From the NCBI GenBank assembly GCA_963816725.1, contig CAWFMC010000021.1, positions 1 to 64,000 on the forward strand: DNA of 64,000 nt. The letters are read 5' to 3'. The stretch's first letter is position 1. Each line of letters opens with the position of its first letter. This document shows positions 17,585 through 27,420 of this stretch, in pieces. A program made the translations under genes and the position numbers. The stretch is from CAVSUB01 sp963816725 (GTDB lineage: Bacteria > Acidobacteriota > Vicinamibacteria > Vicinamibacterales > 2-12-FULL-66-21). The notes under the pieces are model-generated. The model saw nothing but the letters and a program-made list of their open reading frames with translations, had not been told where the DNA came from and ran no database searches.

Positions 17585-18103
17585 TCAGCGACTCTCCAGC
17601 GATCGCTCCAACTCGTCGAGCCGTGCCGCGAGCTCGGTGCGTTTCGCCTGCTCTGCCTCGAGCGATTTCTGGAGCGTGACCAACCGGTTGCGCGCAGCTT
17701 GCTCCTCTCGCTGCCGATCGACGAGGACCTGCCGCTGTTCGGACAGCTCCTGGGGCGTCGATACTCTGGCCTGAGGCTGCGTGCCCGGCTGGATCTGCGC
17801 CAACCGCCGAATTTCCGTCTCGCTGTCGATCCGAGCCCGCGTCGCGTCCAACGATGCGCGTTGGGCATCGATCACCTGCAACGTGACCGCCGCGACCCGC
17901 GCATCCTGACTGGCGAGGTGGGCGATGACGATCTGCGCCCGTGTGTTGGCCTCGATTGCCCGGATGATGGCCGCGTGCATCGCCTTCGTGTCGGCGATGC
18001 CCGCCAGGTCGGGCCCGGGGACGCGGTTGCCCTGGCCCGAGGGCGCGGCGCCGCCGAGCAGCAGCGCCATTGCCACGACACCGAGTGTGCGAGCGAGAGT
18101 CAT
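17585..18103 (-). CDS. Secreted coiled-coil protein of unknown function
   Basis: A 172-residue protein I cannot assign to a named family. It has a clear signal peptide (about 1-24, ending near SGQG). A helical region rich in Ala, Arg, Glu and Gln follows, with a strong heptad pattern in the C-terminal third (from ELSEQRQVLVDRQREEQAAR to ELERSLESR). Such proteins can be periplasmic scaffolds or adaptor-like helices. It is divergent from the metallo-beta-lactamase-fold gene, with a shared promoter region at about 18104-18205. The ATG at 18103 has AGGAGG close upstream on its strand. Confidence 0.6.
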   Translation of the reverse strand: MTLARTLGVVAMALLLGGAAPSGQGNRVPGPDLAGIADTKAMHAAIIRAIEANTRAQIVIAHLASQDARVAAVTLQVIDAQRASLDATRARIDSETEIRRLAQIQPGTQPQARVSTPQELSEQRQVLVDRQREEQAARNRLVTLQKSLEAEQAKRTELAARLDELERSLESR

Positions 18104-18205
18104 GCTGGCCTCCTTGGATCTGCGCCGGCATTGTACCGCCCCTCGACCCGAAGGCCTGCCCTGACCGGCATGGTATCCTCCGGCAAAATGGAGGGTTCAG
18201 CGCAG

Positions 18206-19201
18206 ATGGAGAAGGCCAGCTTCGTTGTCGTTCCGCGAACCACAGCCCGAAGGCGCTGCAGGCCGGGCCGAGCGGTGAGTGCATTGGTCATCGGCTCAGC
18301 TCTCTCCGTCCTTCTGACATCGCACGTGACCGCGCAGCGCGGACCCGCGCCGGACCCGCTCGTGAACGCTGACGCACTCGTGAAGGTGGCGGATCACACC
18401 TACGTGATCCCGGACGCCAATGTCCCGCTCGTCCCCAACGTCGGGATCGTCGTCGGCACCCGTGCAACGCTGGTGATCGATCCCGGACTCGGCCGGCGTA
18501 ACGGCGAGACGATTCTGCGTGCCGCGCGCAAGCTCAGTCCGAACAGCGAGCTGTTCATCGCGTCAACCCACTTCCACCCGGAACACACGACTGGATACGT
18601 CGCGTTCCCGGCGACGGCGAAGTACATCAATTCCAAAACGCAGGAATCGGAGTTCGAGGAGAGCGGGGCCGGCATGATCAAGGCCTTCTCGGGCCGCTCC
18701 GCGCTGACCGCCGAACTGCTGTCGGACGCGGTCCGGCGGCCCGCCGACGTTACGTTCGATCGCGACTACACGCTGGATCTCGGCGGCGTCCGCGTGCGGT
18801 TTCTCCTCGTGGGACCCACCCATACGCGCGGCGACACCGGGCTCTTCGTCGAGGGCGACGGCGTGCTCTTCGCCGGCGACGTCGTGATGAACGAATCGTT
18901 TCTGGCGGCGGGACCCGGCTCCAGCATGAAGGCGTGGCTGGCGGCGTTCGACACGTTCGATGCGCTTTCGCCGCGCACCGTCGTGCCGGCCCACGGCGCG
19001 GTCGGGCCCGGGACGCTGATTGCCGCCAACCGCAAGATCGTCACGGCGGTTCGCGACCGAGCCCTGGCGCTGAAGGCCGATGGCCGCACGATCGACGATG
19101 TGGCGACGACGGTGCAGGCGGAGTTTCAGGGACAGCATCCCGCGTGGCCTCGTGCGACTGGCCTCGCGGCGCTCGCGAGATCGGCTTACGAAGGACGGTA
19201 G
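18206..19201 (+). CDS. Exported metallo-beta-lactamase-fold hydrolase
   Basis: A 331-residue MBL-superfamily protein with a basic N-terminus and a hydrophobic segment (about 24-43, ending VTAQ) that is probably a signal peptide. The first metal motif is THFHPEHTTG (H122, H124, E126, H127), where the usual HxHxDH Asp is Glu. Later ligands are in GPTHTRGD, LFAGDVV and VPAHG. The fold suggests a periplasmic hydrolase; the substrate is not evident. In-frame ATGs at 18170, 18188 and 18206 all precede the signal; 18206 is chosen because GGAGGG lies upstream and it leaves the shortest N-region. Confidence 0.82.
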   Translation: MEKASFVVVPRTTARRRCRPGRAVSALVIGSALSVLLTSHVTAQRGPAPDPLVNADALVKVADHTYVIPDANVPLVPNVGIVVGTRATLVIDPGLGRRNGETILRAARKLSPNSELFIASTHFHPEHTTGYVAFPATAKYINSKTQESEFEESGAGMIKAFSGRSALTAELLSDAVRRPADVTFDRDYTLDLGGVRVRFLLVGPTHTRGDTGLFVEGDGVLFAGDVVMNESFLAAGPGSSMKAWLAAFDTFDALSPRTVVPAHGAVGPGTLIAANRKIVTAVRDRALALKADGRTIDDVATTVQAEFQGQHPAWPRATGLAALARSAYEGR

Positions 19202-19229
19202 GTCGGCGGTTGCAGGACGGCGCCACCGC

Positions 19230-20237
19230 TCAACCGCGCCGCTCGGCGGTGAGATGGTCAATTACCAGGCCGACCTCCTCCGGAGACCCAAGAATCGCGC
19301 TGATGCGCTGGTGGATCGTCGTCGGCGTGATCTGGAGCAGATCGCCGAACCGGCCCTCCGCGTCCACCGCCACCGCCCGGCCGCCCGCCTGTTCGATCAG
19401 CATCCCCATCGGATTGCCTTCGTAGAGGAGCCGCAGCTTGCCGCCGGGATGCGTGGCCGTCGGCGGATAGAGGAACACTCCGCCGGTGAGCAGGGTGCGA
19501 TGGATGTCGGCGACGAGCGAGCCGATGTAGCGGCTCGAGTAGCCGTGCTGGTGGGCCCACCCGAGATAGCGCTGGATGCCTGACGGGAAGCCCAGGATAT
19601 AGGCCTCGTTGACCGAATACGTCCGGCCGCGCGGCGGGATTCGAATCTTGGGCGCGACCAGGACGAAGGACCCAATCGACGGATCGAGCGCGAAGAGATC
19701 GACACCGTTCCCTGTCGTCAGCACGAACACCGTCGACGAGCCGTAGAGAATGTAGCCGGCCGCCAGCTGACGCACTCCGGGCTGGCAGAGCGCCGCGACC
19801 GGGTCGGTCACGCCGGCTTCGTGGCGCAGGAGAGAAAAGATCGTTCCGACCCCGGCGCAGACATCGAGGTTGGACGAGCCATCGAGCGGGTCGAAGATCA
19901 CGCAGTACTTGCCGCCGTCGCCCTCGAGGCGCAGGATGGTCGGCTCCTCGTGCTCCTCCGAGGCCACGACGGAGAGGCTGGGCCGATCGCCGAGACAGGC
20001 CATCAGCACTTCGTTGGCCAGGACGTCAAGCTTCTGCTGCGCCTCGCCGTGCACGTTGGTCCCGCCGTGCGTGCCGAGCACATCCTCGATCCGTGCGCGC
20101 CTGACCTTCGCCGCGATCACCTTGGCGGCCAGCGACAACGCCGAGAGGATCCAGGTGAAGTCACCGCTCGACCCAGGATGAGCGGCTTCCTCGCGAAGAA
20201 TGTGCGATTCGAGTGAGAGCAGATTGTGGTCGGCCAC
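19230..20237 (-). CDS. fbp: Class I fructose-1,6-bisphosphatase
   Basis: A 335-residue cytoplasmic gluconeogenic enzyme that hydrolyses fructose 1,6-bisphosphate to fructose 6-phosphate. The FBPase class I active site is visible: the metal-binding acidic pair in SVVASEEHEE, then FDPLDGSSNLD, and the C-terminal catalytic block PGGKLRLLYEGNPMGMLIEQAGG. Length is normal for the family. It stands alone between convergent and divergent neighbours. The start gives the usual N-terminal helix. No anomalies. Confidence 0.95.
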   Translation of the reverse strand: MADHNLLSLESHILREEAAHPGSSGDFTWILSALSLAAKVIAAKVRRARIEDVLGTHGGTNVHGEAQQKLDVLANEVLMACLGDRPSLSVVASEEHEEPTILRLEGDGGKYCVIFDPLDGSSNLDVCAGVGTIFSLLRHEAGVTDPVAALCQPGVRQLAAGYILYGSSTVFVLTTGNGVDLFALDPSIGSFVLVAPKIRIPPRGRTYSVNEAYILGFPSGIQRYLGWAHQHGYSSRYIGSLVADIHRTLLTGGVFLYPPTATHPGGKLRLLYEGNPMGMLIEQAGGRAVAVDAEGRFGDLLQITPTTIHQRISAILGSPEEVGLVIDHLTAERRG

Positions 20238-20494
20238 GGCAGTCCGGTCCCGATGAACGAAGCCTTGGTTTATCGGCGGCGGTTCGATACCGCGTCCGGC
20301 AGCCGATGTTACTCTGGCTCGGGGCTACGTTCCTGAACAGTCCGTGTGCTCACGGTGAGAGGTGTTCGCCGCCGTATCGGCCAGGGTTCACCCGTCCCGG
20401 ATTGCGTACTCATCAGCAGTGACGGCGAAGAGCACTGGTACACATAGGCGGTGCGGCGCGCGATAAGATGCGGGCAACACGGAGGAGTGCCTGA

Positions 20495-21437
20495 ATGGGG
20501 ATGGGTGTGTCACACAAGATCTCGGTCGGCATGATGCTCGCGGTCGGCGCCGTCCTGGCGCTGCGGGCGCAGGAGCCGCCTGCCGGCCGCGGTGGAGGAG
20601 CCGGCCGAGGGGGCCCGCCTCCTGCTACGCAAGCGCCCGCAGTTCCGCAGATATCGCGCTCGCCCGTGGTCGATCAGGCCGCGCACGATCGCGGCCGCGC
20701 GCTGTGGGCGAGCCACTGCATCGATTGTCACGGGTCGCAGGCCCGCGGTTCAGATACCGGTCCGAACATCATTCGGTCCAAAACCGTGAACTTCGATCGC
20801 ACCGCAGCTCAGGCGGGGAGCGTCCTCGGGCCGTTCCTCAAGGCGGGGCACCCGACGCAGAGCCAGAAACCGAGCGCGTCGTTCACCGATGCCGAGGTGG
20901 TGGACCTGGCGCAAGTTCCTGCGGCAGAGGGTCAACGATACGATGCGCGGCTCGGCGATGTTCACGGCCGGTGACGTCCTCGTCGGGAACGCCAAGGCTG
21001 GCGAGGCGTACTTCAACGGCGAGGGCGGGTGCGCGACCTGTCACAACGCGACCACCCGGAATCTCGCCGGGGTGGCGACGCGGATTCCTGAGCCGGTCGA
21101 CCTGCAGCAACGGATGCTGTTCCCCGGGGGCGGCGGGCGCGGTCGCGGCGCACGTGGGGCTGCTCCAGCCGCCGCTGGGGGGGCGCAACCCGCACCTGCG
21201 GCCCCGACGATGACGATCACACCGCCATCGGGTCCCTCGATTACGGGCGTGCCGATCGAGGAGAGCGACTTCTACATCACGCTCCGTGACGCCGACGGCA
21301 CGCTGCACGTCGTCCGCCGCGCGCCGGGCCTGAAGATCACCCGAAACAATCCGCTGCAGGCGCACATCGACCTGCTCGATCGCGTCAGCGACACGCAGAT
21401 CCACGATCTGGTCGCCTATCTGGAGACACTGAAATGA
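20495..21437 (+). pseudogene. Dihaem cytochrome c, frameshifted
   Basis: The first part (from 20495) has an export signal, a Gly/Arg/Pro-rich linker and haem site 1 (HCIDCH). The frame is lost at about 20910-20912, in ctggcgcaag. Removing one base there restores FTDAEVVDLAKFLRQRVND and joins the second part, which has haem site 2 (CATCH), another low-complexity Gly/Arg/Ala/Pro insert and a C-terminal helix ending LVAYLETLK. The two parts together match the dihaem cytochromes found beside PQQ dehydrogenases in Acidobacteria and would accept electrons from the next gene's product in the periplasm. Without correction the first product stops at 20974 and lacks the second haem. Confidence 0.78.
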
Positions 21438-23036
21438 GGGCTCTGATTACTCTCGGCTGCGACGCTTCTGGTGACTGCCGTCGTGGCCGGCGATCAGGCC
21501 GCGGCGCCGCGTGCCGCGGCTGCCGGTCCGAGCGGTCTGACCACCGCGCAGATCGAGAAGCCCACCACCGACGCGTGGGTGACCTACAACGGCGACTACT
21601 CCGGACGACGCTTCAGCAAGCTGAACAAGATCACGGCGGAGAACGTCAAGCACCTGAGCCTGGCGTGGATCTACGACTTGGCGGCGGGCGGCACGATCAA
21701 GGCAACGCCGCTGCAGATTGGCGGCGTGCTGTACTTCACGACGCCGAACCATGTCTATGCCGTCGACGCCCGCACCGCGCGGGAAGTGTGGCAGTACACG
21801 TTCGCCCGCAGCCGCGGCGGAATCCAGATCGGCAATCGAGGCGTCGCAATCCTCGGCGACACCGTGTATTTCGTCACGACCGACTGCAATCTCGTCGCGC
21901 TCGACATCAAGACGGGAACGGAGAAGTGGGCCAAGGAGTTCTGTTCGCTGGAGATGATGTATTACGGATCGGTCGCGCCGGTCGTGGTCAAGGACAAGCT
22001 GATTCTCGGTCCGAGCGGCGACGATCTGGACGTGCCGGCGTATCTCGACGCGCGCAGTCCCGAGAATGGCGAGCTGATCTGGCGCTGGTACGTCACGCCG
22101 CAGAAGGAGGGCGATCCCGGACTCGACACGTGGCCGAACCTGGACATGGCCAAGCACGGTGGCGGCATGACGTGGCAGCCGGTGACCTACGACCCCGAGC
22201 TGAACCTGATTTACGTGACGACCGGAAATCCCCAGCCCGTGGTGGCCTTCAAGAATCGCAAAGGGGCCAACCTGTTCACGGCCTCCATCGTGGCCCTGAA
22301 CGCCGACACCGGGAAGATGGTCTGGCACTTCCAGTCGTCGCCGAACGACACGCACGACTGGGATGCGACCCAGGCCGCGGTGGTGTTCGACGGTACGGTC
22401 AACGGGCAACCGCGCAAGCTGATCGCGCAGGCGTCACGCAACGGGCAGTTCTTCGTTCTCGACCGGACCAACGGCAAGGCGATCATCTCGACCGAGTACA
22501 TCAAGACCAACTGGTCGCTCGGCTACGACGAGAAAGGCCAGCCGGTCCCGAATCCGGCGAAACAGCCGCAGATCGCCGGCGCGCTGGTCACCCCCAACCA
22601 GGGAGGCGCGACCAACTGGTATCCGCCGAGTTTCAGCCCGCTGACAGGCCTGTTCTACGTGAATGCGACCCGCGCGTTCAGCGTCTGGTACATCTACGAC
22701 GCCAGCGACAATCCGATGGGCTGGGGCGGCACGGACCGCGGCGGTTATGCCGAGCAGCCGCAGTTGAAGGCGATTGACTACAAGACCGGCAAGATCCGCT
22801 GGAGCATCCCGAGATACGGCAGCAACTCCGGCATCCTGAGCACCGCCGGCAACGTGCTGTTCAACGCCGCCGCGGGTGGTCTGGGCGCGTATAACGCGAC
22901 CACCGGCGAGCCGCTGTGGAACTCGCGGATCGGCAACAGCGTCACCAACGGGCCGATCACCTACGAGCTGGATGGTCTGCAATACGTCGTCGCGGCGGCA
23001 GGGCCGCGGCTGGCCGCGTTCGTGCTCAATCAGTAG
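21434..23036 (+). CDS. PQQ-dependent dehydrogenase (quinoprotein beta-propeller)
   Basis: A periplasmic eight-bladed PQQ dehydrogenase. It has repeated W-motif blades (AVDARTAREVWQYTF, LDIKTGTEKWAKEF, LNADTGKMVWHFQ) and the family sequence YDPELNLIYVTTGNPQP, with SPNDTHDWDA. The vicinal Cys-Cys disulphide of alcohol dehydrogenases is not seen, so the substrate is open. The start is unclear. The ATG at 21434 overlaps the cytochrome stop (ATGA) and encodes MRALITL, but a frame change within ctcggctg (21452-21459) is needed to reach AATLLVTAVVAG, which would complete a signal peptide. The longest uninterrupted frame starts at GTG 21471 and has only half a signal. Its electron partner is the cytochrome just upstream. 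Confidence 0.85.
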
Positions 23037-23058
23037 GAGGCGCAGCAGCCCGGCGTGG

Positions 23059-25639
23059 TCAGCGCTGAAACCGGCGCAGGATGATGTCGGCGGGCCACAA
23101 CAGCAGCGCGAGCGCGAGCAACCAGGGCGCCAGCGCGTGGCGTGACGTCCCGGCGGTTCGCGGCGCGCGGCTCAGATCCGAATCGGCAGGCTGGAACGTG
23201 CCGCCGGTGGTCCGCGCGATCGCCGACAACAGCGCCGCATCGGGCGCGGCGAACCGCAGCTCGCGCGAATGGATCGACGGCGAGAATGCGTGACGCCACG
23301 GCGCTCGCCTCACCCGGGATCGAGAAGAACAGCGGCTCGCTCACGTCTGCGGCCACGTGGGCGACATACCGGCCGGAGCTCACCTGGGTCAACGGCAGGA
23401 CGCCGAGGGTGGCGCCCGCTGTACGCACCTCCACTGTCGGCGAGAGCTCGTCGTCCGCCTGACCGTCGCGATCGCGCGCGCCGAGTGAGATCGTCAGTGG
23501 CGCCTGCGAGCCGACGCGATCGCCGGCCGTGACGGTCAACGAAGCTGGGGACGCGCGCCGCGGGGCGAGCGCCCTGAGCGTGCCGTCGAGTAGCGGGCCA
23601 AGTCCGCGCCAGGCGATCCAGTCGCGGGTCCACGCGCCGTCGAGATCCGCGGCGAACATGGCCGTCCGGCCCAGGCCTGCCGGCCAGGTGGTCAACAGCG
23701 GATCGCCCCGCTCCGTCGACAGCCATTCGATCGCGTCGGGCTTTCGCGTCACGAGATTGCGACCGTGGAGCGTGGGCAGCGTCACTCGCGGTTCGAGAAA
23801 CGCCATGCGTTCCCGCACCTTGGCCGCGATGTTCGTCGCATCCTCGGGCTCGGGTGTGGCGGCGTTGCGCGCCTCGGTCACGAAGATCTCCGGGATCTGC
23901 TGCGCGTCCTGCACGACGTAGCTCCGTCCGCCGCCCCAGAGCGCAAGATTGCGGAGGAGCGCGGCGTCAGCATCGGGACCGAGCGCGACGGTGGACACCG
24001 TGATGTGCGCTGCCGACATCTTCCGGACGAGGCCTTCGAAGTCCTCGGGATCAGACTGCCCGTCGGACAGCAGGATGACGTGTTTGGCGCGGACCCGGAC
24101 GGCGGCGAGCGCATCGTAGGCATTGCGAAGCGCCGGGAAGATCGCCGTCGGACCACTGGCCTTGATGCGCCCGATCGCCGCGTGGAGCTCGGGGCGGCTC
24201 TCCCGCACGCGACCCAGCGGCACGTCCCAGGTGGAGACGTCGTTGAACGAGAGCACGCCGAGCATCTGTGACGGCGCGAGTGCATTGGCCGCACCTTCAG
24301 CGGCCGATTTCGACAGCTCCATCGCGGTCCCGTTCATGCTCCACGATCGGTCGAGCACGATCACCAGCGCGACCGCCGGCTCGTCGTCTCGATCGAAGGT
24401 GACCGGCAGGACGCGTTCGATGTCCGTGTGGCGATACCCGCGCTGGGCCAGCTCGATGCCGGCGCCGAACACCGCCTGCCCGCCGGCAAAGAACAACCCG
24501 CCGCCGCGCTCCTCGACCCACGACCCAAGTGCCGACATCGCCTCGGTCGAGAGCGCCGCACGTGGCACGTTGTTCAGCAGCACCACATCCCAGCGATCGA
24601 ACGCCTCGGCACGGTGCGGCAGCGCCTCTGGGTGGGCCATGGTGATCTGGAAACCGGCGCGCGCGAGCGCGTTGGGCACTGCGGCAGACTCCGCCGAGGC
24701 CGCCGGTGCGCCGGCAGCCTTGCCGCTGCCCGCATGCACGTACAGCAATTGCGGCCGCGGCTCGACCCACACTTCCCGCCGGAGCGTGTTGTTCTCGGCC
24801 ACCGCGTCGCGCTCAGCCTCGACCAGCGCCTCGACGAGATGAGGGCCGGGCGTGTCGAATGACACCTCGAGGCGGACGGACGTGGAACCAGGCGACACGT
24901 CCCGACGGACATGCGCGAGGACACGTGAGCTTTCACGCACGCTGATCTCGGCCGCCTGCGCCACCTGTGAACCGACCACCACGTCGAGCTCGGCGGCGCT
25001 GAGGACTGCCGCCGTCTGCCATACGCGGACATCCTCGATCCAGATATCGCCGACATCGCGGACCGGCATCGGACGGGTGAACACCGGAACACCCGACGCG
25101 GCCAGCCGCTCCGCCGCATGCAAGGCGTCGCCGTCGGTCTGGCGTCCATCCGAGAAGAGCACGACCCGGCCGTTGCTCGAGGGCGGGATCTCCGCCCGGG
25201 CGGATGCCAGCGCCTGCTCGAGGTTGGTTCGTTCCGGAGCGATGCGTCGCGCGAGCGTATCGGTGCCTTGTCCAACGGCGAGGCGGCGAAGCGCGGTCGT
25301 ATCCGGGACGCGCGACACGCCGCCTCCGAACGCCAGGATCCGCCACGCGTCCGGCCGGAGCGAGGCGTTCGTCGTGTCGATGGCCTGAGCCACGGCCTCC
25401 AACGCGCGCGCTGACACGCTCTGCGAGCCGTCCACGAGATAGATCACGGTCGTCCGCGTCGCTGGCAGCGACACCATCGGCTGCGCGAGTGCTGCGACCA
25501 GCGCGAGCATGAGCAGCAGACGAACGGTCGTCGACCACCTGCGTGAACCCAGCCGCAGCCGGGCATTGGCCGCCAACCAGACCAGTGGCAGCAGGGTGAG
25601 CAGCCACAGCATGCGGGGCGCTCCGAACTCCAGCGTCAT
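23059..25639 (-). CDS. Large membrane-anchored VWA protein of the Bat-type operon (frameshift near 3' end)
   Basis: About 860 residues. Two N-terminal helices (about 9-25 and 38-58) precede a first VWA-like region (TVIYLVDGSQSVS). A glutamine-amidotransferase-like segment holds WDVVLLNNVPRAAL. A central VWA domain has a complete metal site DRSWS (VIVLDRSWSMNG), and a beta-rich C-terminal part follows. At about 23268 the frame is lost within ccattcgcg. Removing one base gives VDPSRELRFAAPDAALLSAI and ends in a transmembrane helix (LAPWLLALALLLWPADIILRR), stopping at 23059. Uncorrected, the protein ends at 23030 with an Arg/Ala-rich nonsense tail. It starts one base from the stop of the upstream VWA gene. 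Confidence 0.82.
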
Positions 25640-25640
25640 G

Positions 25641-27395
25641 TCAGACCGTCACCCGCCTGCGCCACGTGACCCACTCGAGCGCCGCCAGCACGAAGGCCGC
25701 CGCCGCGCAGTAGACCCACCACGGCTGCCGCCCTCCGGTCGAGCGCTGAGGGACCGATCGATTCTCCGGCAACGTGCTCGACATGAGATTCGAGCGTGCG
25801 GGGTCGTCGAGTGAAACCGTGAGGACACGCTGGCCCGCGGCACTCTCCGCCAGATAGAGGCCAGGGGCGGGAAGTGTCGCTGATACGCGATCGTCGAAGG
25901 TGGTCAGCGCCAGCGCGCGGCCGTTGGGCGAGACGATGCGGCGAGTGGAGGGCGGAAGGTTGACGTGACCCGGCTGGTGGCGGACGCCGCGCTCCGGGCG
26001 CCCGAGCCAGTCCACGGCGTTGCCGACGAGGATGGGATATGCCGGTGTGGACGCGAACCCGGCGTCCTGCATCGAGAATCCGATCACGACATAGCGGCCC
26101 TGCGCCTCCTCGATGCTGATCAACGGCGTGTCGTGCTCCGACATCGCGACGGCTTGCAACGTTGGTCGATCGATCGGCCTGGCCGGACCGAGCCGTCCGA
26201 GGGACATGTCCACGCCCTCCAGGATGGGATGGGCCGTGCCCGGCCGCCACGTGGGCTGCGCCTCCGTCCTGCCCCGAGTGCCCAGCCACGATGAATCGGG
26301 CGGATCGATCACGAGCGCGGGCTGGGCCGGCGCGGTCGCCGGCAACCAGCGATCGAACACCCAGACATCCGCGTTGGCGTCCGCGTATCGCGCCGGATCG
26401 ATAGCCGTGACGCGGAGGGTGGGATCGTGCGCCAGCAGTGCCGCCGCACGGCTCGCCGCTCCCACCACACCGACTCGGAGAGGCTGCGCCGTCCACAGCC
26501 ATGCGCCCGCGTCGTCGTCCACGTCGAGGGCGTTGCCCGCGGCGCTGACGTGAGCGTGGAAGCGCGCGTCGCCGGCGGAGGGAACGGCCAGCACGTCACG
26601 ATGGGTGCCCGACGCTGCGACAGTAATGGATCGATCGAACAACGCGTCAGCTCCGCGCGTGATGGTCAGGTGCACAGGCTGTGGCGCGCTAGAGAAGTTG
26701 GCGACGTTCACCACGATCCGGGCACCGTCTTCCGGTGGCGTTCGATCGACGTCGAACGCGGTCAGCGCGACGTTCGCCGCTGGAACGAACACCGAATGGA
26801 GAACGACGTCCGGGGGCATGGCGCGCCGCCGTGCGCCGTCGGTGAAGAAGTGCGTCGCCCCGGCGTCGGCCAGGTGCGGCCACGATCCATCGGCACTGCC
26901 GCTGGGCGTGAGGCGGGTTAGCGCATCATCCACGCGCGCGCGATCGGCGGTCGGTCCTTCGACGATGCCGTCGGCGGTGGTCGCGACCGCAATCTCCTGT
27001 GCGTTCGATGCGGCGGCCATCGCACGGGCCTCCTCGACCGCACGGTCCCACCGTGTGCCCCGAGTCGGCAGACGCGCGCGCATCGACCATGAGGAGTCGA
27101 GCACCAGGAGCAGGCGCGCCGCCGCCCGGTCCTCGATGCGCGGCGCGGGCCTCGCGATTGCCGCCGCGGTCGCCGCGGCGATGAGGACGGTGAGCACCGC
27201 GGACACGATCCAGCGGATCCGCTCCCACAGCGTGCGCTCGTGCGCACCGCCAAGGACCCCCTGCCACATGAGGAGGGAGGCGAGCACCTGCTGCCGGGGG
27301 CGCGGCCGGACCACGAACGCCGCCAGAGCTGCGGCTCCCGCCAGGGCGATGAGCAGCCAGGCGACCCATGTCGATAGCGCAAACGTCACGGGCAA
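25641..27395 (-). CDS. BatA/VWA-type membrane protein
   Basis: A 584-residue protein of the aerotolerance (Bat) type. An N-terminal helix (about 9-28) and a second one (about 62-82) flank the BatA-like region. The VWA domain has LLVLDSSWSMRA (metal site DSSWS). A long beta-rich region follows, and a C-terminal helix (about 560-578) precedes a basic tail. Proteins of this type work with MoxR ATPases in envelope protein maturation or stress tolerance, but the exact role is unknown. It is the fourth gene of the five-gene operon. The start fits the family N-terminus. Confidence 0.83.
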   Translation of the reverse strand: MPVTFALSTWVAWLLIALAGAAALAAFVVRPRPRQQVLASLLMWQGVLGGAHERTLWERIRWIVSAVLTVLIAAATAAAIARPAPRIEDRAAARLLLVLDSSWSMRARLPTRGTRWDRAVEEARAMAAASNAQEIAVATTADGIVEGPTADRARVDDALTRLTPSGSADGSWPHLADAGATHFFTDGARRRAMPPDVVLHSVFVPAANVALTAFDVDRTPPEDGARIVVNVANFSSAPQPVHLTITRGADALFDRSITVAASGTHRDVLAVPSAGDARFHAHVSAAGNALDVDDDAGAWLWTAQPLRVGVVGAASRAAALLAHDPTLRVTAIDPARYADANADVWVFDRWLPATAPAQPALVIDPPDSSWLGTRGRTEAQPTWRPGTAHPILEGVDMSLGRLGPARPIDRPTLQAVAMSEHDTPLISIEEAQGRYVVIGFSMQDAGFASTPAYPILVGNAVDWLGRPERGVRHQPGHVNLPPSTRRIVSPNGRALALTTFDDRVSATLPAPGLYLAESAAGQRVLTVSLDDPARSNLMSSTLPENRSVPQRSTGGRQPWWVYCAAAAFVLAALEWVTWRRRVTV

Positions 27396-27420
27396 TCAGG
27401 CTTGTCAGAGGCGCGAGGCG

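Noticed and set aside
20910..20920. Programmed +1 frameshifting in the cytochrome gene
   Set aside because: No slippery codon, stop-adjacent signal or internal Shine-Dalgarno is present, and other breaks in the window have the same one-base excess; error or mutation is simpler.
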